Shown: one piece after another, positions 59,850 to 64,000 of the stretch | Layout of the letters: every line of letters begins with the position of its first letter | How positions within the stretch are numbered: position 1 is the stretch's first letter | Origin: Bathymodiolus brooksi | Lineage: Eukaryota; Mollusca; Bivalvia; Mytilida; Modiolidae | Length of the DNA stretch: 64,000 nt | Assembly: GCA_963680875.1 (NCBI GenBank) | Contig: OY804579.1 | Location: 19,267,804-19,331,803, forward strand | Reading direction: 5' to 3' | Translations under genes and position numbers: made by a program | Notes under the pieces: generated by a model | Seen by the model: only the letters and a program-made list of their open reading frames with translations | What the model was told of the DNA's origin: nothing | Database searches by the model: none

Positions 59850-60858
59850 TCAATATCTCGTATGTCCACCGCGGGAATCAATAACAGCCTGACAGCACCG
59901 GCTCATTGACGAAATCAGAGTTCGAATCGCTTGTTGCAGGATGTTGTTCCACTCTTCTTGTAACGCATTCACCAGTTGTTGTAAAGATTGAGGCTGTGGT
60001 TGTCTTTGGCGAACGCGTCTGTCTAAGGCGTCCCAAAGATGCTCAATTGGATTGAGATCGGGAGATTTGGACGGCCAAGGAAGCACCGCAACATTAGAAT
60101 TAGTGAGTAATGCGGTTGTAATTCTTTCAGTGTGGGATCGGGCATTGTCATGTTGAAATCTTGCACCATTCTGCTGCATTAACGGTAGAACATGCGGCTG
60201 CAGGATTTCATCACAATAACGCTGGGCTGTCAAATTCCCTGGAATGTGCACCAACGCTGTCTTTCCAGTATGCGATATTGCAGCCCACATCATTACACTC
60301 CCACCTCCGAATCTGTGGACTTCCTGAACTACAGTTATTGGCAAAGCGCTCATTTCGTCGTCGGTATACCCTAGCTCTTCCATCGCCTCGTTTCAACAGG
60401 AACCGCGACTCTTGGCAGAACCAAGCTGTTCTCCAGCGTTGCTGTGGCCATGCCCTATGTGTCCGAACCCATTGAAGTCGGATTTGACGGTGTCGGCGGG
60501 TCAAAACAACAGCTTTAACGGGACGTCTTGCTCTTATTCCGGCTTCATGTAGGCGGTTACGGACTGTCTGGTGTGAAATTCTACGCTGTCCAGGAATTGC
60601 TGCTGCAGTAGATGTCGCTGTTGTGAACCTGTCCCGCAAATGACGTAACCGGATATGACGATTCTGAGCAGGTGTTGTCACTCTTGGTGGTCCTGACCGT
60701 GGGCGGTCATGTGTTGAGCCTTGCTGTTGGTACCTATCCCAAAGGCGAGAGATGTTACTCTGGGAAACATTCAGCACCCTGTATACATGTGTCTGGGTTT
60801 CACCTGCTTGTAACCGTCCGATAGCGTTGTTCTGTTGGTCTTCGTTAAGACGTGGCAT
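59850..60858 (-). pseudogene. Tc1-type (DD34E) transposase, frameshifted and lacking a catalytic Asp
   Basis: Begins MPRLNEDQQNNAIGRLQAGE at 60858. The first half has paired helix-turn-helix DNA-binding regions (about residues 1-110, with NVSQSNISRLWDRY and RRISHQTVRNRLHEAG), with a basic linker between them (RPRSGPPR). The catalytic domain follows. The usual first catalytic Asp is replaced: CQESRF stands where families have an Asp-Glu-Ser-Arg-Phe type motif. One base too many near 60330 shifts the frame, so the second half is read in another frame, with GGGSVMMWAAIS, HDNARSH (second Asp) and SPDLNPIEHLWD (Glu 34 residues later). It ends at 59850. Combined length, about 335 residues, is usual for the family. 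It would have bound its own inverted repeats and catalysed cut-and-paste transposition. With two independent lesions this copy cannot make active enzyme. Confidence 0.92.
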
Positions 60859-61152
60859 GAGTTGGATCGTTCAGTGTCTACATGTGCAGCTGATTTTGTA
60901 ACTGAGAATCCTTGGATTTTATAGGCCCTAGGTTAGGGTTTCATGCAAAAAGCGTGCAAAGTTTTCAAACTCGTGCATCCTGGTGCAATCAAGCGAAAAC
61001 AAATTTTGATCAAAATCATGACTAGTCACAATAATTGACCCGGCATTTAAAACCCATAGTAAAATTATTTTGTCCTCACATAATGACATTTAAATCATGT
61101 ACATTTATTGAAACAGCAATCTCGTTAAAATGAAAAAAATGGTGTAAAATGA

Positions 61153-61179
61153 GCTATGTGTTTCTTTATTTGAAGAGTA
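61153..61179. repeat. Right terminal inverted repeat of the Tc1-type element
   Basis: CTATGTGTTTCTTTATTTG then AAGAGTA, complementary to the left end with two mismatches. A TA follows. Confidence 0.88.
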
Positions 61180-61264
61180 TATTTATAATTTAAACTACCA
61201 CAATGCGCTATCCTTCCTATAACAAAATTAGGGGAGGTTAATAAAGCTAACATAAACCCACCAC

Positions 61265-61403
61265 TTTTTATTGAAGTGCCTGTAGTAAACTAGTCAGCCA
61301 TCATGTGTGCTGGCGGTATCGATTTTGTATCTTCCCTTAATTTTTCGAATAGATTTTGGAACTGTTCTGACAGTGGGGTATTTTTTATTATTCATTATAC
61401 CAA
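61265..61403 (+). repeat. Dispersed repeat pair member
   Basis: CTTTTTATTGAAGTGCC, GGTATCGATTTTGT, GAACTGTTCTGACAGTGGGG in the same order as at 34327-34460. The 71-codon frame over it is a by-product. Confidence 0.6.
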
Positions 61404-61944
61404 ATCTATTCCTGGTCTTGATACCAATATTGTTCCCGCTGTGTTAGAAAGCTATAATTTGTGTGTTTACCCCTTTTTAAATATGCCCAGATATGTCGGT
61501 TTGTCTTTCTATCACTGATATCCAAGTCATTATATGTTCGTTCCGCTTCATTAACGACTTTGGTCCATATGTACACCACATTGTAAATTATTGATGATTT
61601 GTCTTGTGGTTTTAGTTCTTTGCACTTGATAAACAGATTTCATTTCCAATTACATGATGTATGCTTTGAGCAATTTAAATATTTAAAAAATGAAGTAAAG
61701 CATGTCGATTTGTTTTATATATTTCATATAAATGAGATTATATCATAGTCGTTCATCCTTATAGAAGGAGATGAAGTTTGGCTTATTGATTTTCGTACTT
61801 AATTATATGGTACCTTGCATATTAGTATCACTATGGGACATTTAGGATCGTTTGCTTTGTTGAGTCTTGTTTATTTATTTTTTTATTTGATATTTCACTG
61901 TTGTTTTGTGTATTATGATTAAGCAACATGAACGCCACAAAACA
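61404..61944. other. No gene recognised
   Basis: AT-rich; nothing further seen. Confidence 0.45.
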
Positions 61945-62015
61945 TAGAAGTGAACTCATGTGCTCCGGAAGGGTAAGTAGTTCCTGCTCCACTAGTGGCA
62001 TCCGTCATGCTACTG
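61945..62015 (-). repeat. Dispersed mussel-type repeat, 5' end, inverted
   Basis: Plus strand: AGTGAACTCATGTGCTCCGG, AAGGGTAAGTAGTTCCTGCT, CCACTAGTGGCATCCGTCAT, the complement of the 5' end of the AAGCAGGAACTGC family. Confidence 0.8.
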
Positions 62016-62029
62016 TTGATACAAACCTG

Positions 62030-62240
62030 GTAGTGCGACTCATGTCGTTAGTGAAACAGTAACTGTTTATCCAACCGGAACACCGTTGCTCACCCCAAGC
62101 CTCAAGTGGGGTTCGCGTTACTCAATCGGTAGTGTTTTGTGGACCGTTGCTTGTCTTGTGGACTTTTGAATGTAATGGTATTGTCTGCCTTTCGATTTAT
62201 GGCTTCTGGTGACCATTTCCTTGAAAAGGACATATTTATC
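62030..62240 (+). repeat. Dispersed mussel-type repeat, direct copy next to inverted one
   Basis: AGTGAAACAGTAACTG, CCGGAACACCGTTGCTCACC, GGGGTTCGCGTTACTCAATC, TTTTGTGGACCGTTGCTTGT, GTCTGCCTTTCGATTTATGG. With the preceding inverted 5' end it forms a head-to-head pair about 15 bp apart. Confidence 0.8.
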
Positions 62241-63427
62241 TATTGTTTTTTGGGAGGTTTTTTCTTGATAAATTTATTTTAAATACTCATAACATGATTA
62301 CTTCTTTCACAATATACGATTACATAGGTGTGGAAACTAACGTCATTAATACCATAAAGTGGTATGAAATTACTAAAAAAATTACGACATTCCATCGATA
62401 GAATTAGACAACATGATTTAAATTGATGGGGTACAAATAAATAGTGATTCATATATCTCAATACAAGTAGTATTGCGTCAGTCGTTTGTTCTTTATCGAA
62501 CATATCTATATAATATAAGGTACCTTATTTGTCAGTCGGAACACATTAAAAGCCGCTTGGTATTTACTAACCGTAATATAGTTATACCAAATTTCTCTGA
62601 CGTCATTCTGTTATCACAGCTATATCTGTTTATCTGTTACGTTTTTGTTTTACAATGTGAAGCTTCATGCTATGAAAGTTTAGGTTAGCCATTCCAATAC
62701 CTTTAAAAATACGGGGTGGGGGGGGGGGGGGCGTTCATGGAAAGAAACAATATTCGAACGGATACCGACTTCTTCAATTTTCTGCAAACAAATGGTTTGT
62801 TCATAGTTGCTTATCCAGAAAACAGAGATTTCCAGATCCTGGTTCAAATGGGTAAGAATGAACCGCCGGTTGGTGGCATTCATGTGCTGCGTGAAACGTT
62901 ATATGAAATCGATGACAATCTAATTATCGTATTTTCTCGTTGTGCATGATTTTCTTTGCTTTCGTTAAAATAATGGAACGTTATGTTTTATAAATGTTTA
63001 GAAGCTACAGATGATAGCAAAATCGTTTGTATTCCATGTATTCAATGACGCAATTATTTCTAACTGCTCCGGATTTGTCACTACTGTTCGGTCCTTAATA
63101 ATAAAATGGTAGTCATTCGCTAATTTCCAGAAGAAAACAAAGATCAACTGATAACGTTTTTCTATTATTTTGCTTTCATTCATGTGATATCATTGATAAT
63201 ATATTGATAGATACTATCGGATTACTCATGGTAAAGTATCGCATTAAGTGCTAGTAATTCATTTAAGACTTCTTAACAGCCGAAAATCTATTGTAAGCAC
63301 TTGGCACACCGGAAGTGGTTGCTTGACAACTTATATGGACATTTAATTAGTATTCAAAAATAGAAATGATTACATTGGTGAAATTGTGCAGGCAATTAAT
63401 TGAAATTATTCCGAACAATTGTAATAA
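62241..63427. other. No gene recognised; one possible exon
   Basis: Mostly AT-rich. A plus-strand frame at 62716-62949 downstream of a G run is less AT-biased and has a protein-like composition (TDFFNFLQTNGLFIVAYPEN, GGIHVLRETLYEIDDN). A strong donor-like GGTAAGAATG lies inside. I recognise no family, so it is not called as a gene. Confidence 0.3.
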
Positions 63428-63625
63428 TAAAAACGTAAATATCAAAGTTAGTGCGCATGACGCGTTTCTGGTATAACGTTCATCGGGCACACTCAGACAA
63501 CAAAGACTGGAAAACCAAATAGTTTAAAAGTCTTTAGAAGCAAGAAGCACAAAGGTCCTTAACATATGCCTAAAGGAAGAGAACTGTGATTTTACTAATA
63601 ATGTAGTTATGTAAGAACTGTAAAT
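63428..63625 (-). repeat. Dispersed three-module repeat, C-A part
   Basis: On the minus strand: module C remnant (CTTCCTTTAGGCATATG, near 63580) then ATTTGGTTTTCCAGTCTTTG and module A (63511-63428: GCCCGATGAACGTTATACCA, GAAACGCGTCATGCGCACTA, GATATTTACG). This is the copy closest to the satellite monomer at its TTCCAGTCTTT start. Confidence 0.78.
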
Positions 63626-64000
63626 ACGAAACCGCAAAACAGCAGTTTTATTATACATGCCAATATACAGTAATAATAATTGTTCATTTTCTCTCATAAC
63701 CTCTTTTCTAAACTCTATACAAGTTTCAATGTTTTTCTCCTTTTCGTTAATTTTAACCTTAGTAGAAAGTGGGATGTTGATGCAAAAAAAATCATATTGT
63801 TCACTGTTTCCAGATATATGCGCAATGGCCGAAAGCAGCATGTTAAATCACTGATGACACGCAAACAAAAAATCGATCCATTGAAAATAGGATGAATTAT
63901 CACCTGAACAATGGGATAAATAAATCCGCATGATTATAGTAACGCATTGACTATTTACTTTTAAAATGTGCATTTTTGTAAGTCTGTAGCATTGCCACCC
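63626..64000. other. No gene recognised
   Basis: Overlapping frames of 62-105 codons on both strands (63524-63903) are AT-driven and show no domain. Confidence 0.4.

Larger units (their letters stand above)
59676..61179 (-). mobile_element. Tc1/mariner-type DNA transposon, nearly complete
   Basis: About 1.5 kb bounded by terminal inverted repeats of about 27 bp: TACTCTTCAAAAAAAGAAAC at the left end and the complement of TACTCTTCAAATAAAGAAAC at the right end, two mismatches before the match fades. TA dinucleotides flank both ends (59674-59675 and 61180-61181), as expected for TA target-site duplication in this superfamily. It contains one transposase reading region on the minus strand, broken as described below. 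GC content of the coding part is clearly higher than that of the surroundings, which marks it as an insertion. The ends are intact, so the copy could in principle be moved by a transposase supplied by another copy. Confidence 0.9.

Noticed and set aside
60161..60475. 104-codon plus-strand frame
   Set aside because: Antisense shadow of the Tc1-type transposase.

Overview
The window is animal nuclear DNA, AT-rich and gene-poor, and most likely comes from a bivalve mollusc of the mussel group. This rests on three things: spliced coding exons with GT..AG borders, tRNA-derived SINEs whose body contains the core GTGGCGTTAAACACC, and several dispersed repeat families that I recognise from memory as abundant in mussel DNA (one with the core ACTAGTGAAGCAGGAACTGC, another with GATGAAGGTTATTCCAGAAA). 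The species assignment is an inference. No bacterial-type operon, rRNA gene or CRISPR array is visible.

Left part, 1-15.3 kb. Three consecutive minus-strand exons (14898-13358, 10940-10273, 9353-9166) join in matching reading phase. They encode about 800 residues of a secreted or membrane-anchored protein with PKD-like domains followed by the start of a REJ module, as in polycystin-1 and sperm egg-jelly-receptor proteins. The first exon and everything after the early REJ region were not found. A 5'-truncated non-LTR retrotransposon end (1844-2383), SINEs, foldback hairpins and other dispersed repeats fill the rest.

Centre, 15.3-34.1 kb. About 164 tandem copies of a 115-bp satellite form a continuous array of 18.8 kb. 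It begins only 388 bp upstream of the PKD exon. Its monomer aligns with one module of a dispersed repeat that also occurs singly elsewhere in the window, so the likely source of the satellite is visible here. The array contains nested larger duplications of about 0.92, 2.5 and 7 kb.

Right part, 34-64 kb. This holds a cluster of foldback hairpins (36.4-37.9 kb), a second satellite of about 94 copies of 47 bp (38.0-42.4 kb), a 10 x 52-bp minisatellite (43.9-44.4 kb), four SINEs, smaller tandem repeats (4 x 53 bp, 7 x 49 bp) and one almost full-length but damaged Tc1/mariner element (59676-61179). No host gene is convincing in this half.

The window is best read as the 5' part of one polycystin-like gene beside, or interrupted by, satellite-rich DNA. 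The most unusual structures are the satellite caught with its dispersed progenitor, and a set of foldback hairpins whose stems differ while the apical CCGA...GAGG motif recurs.
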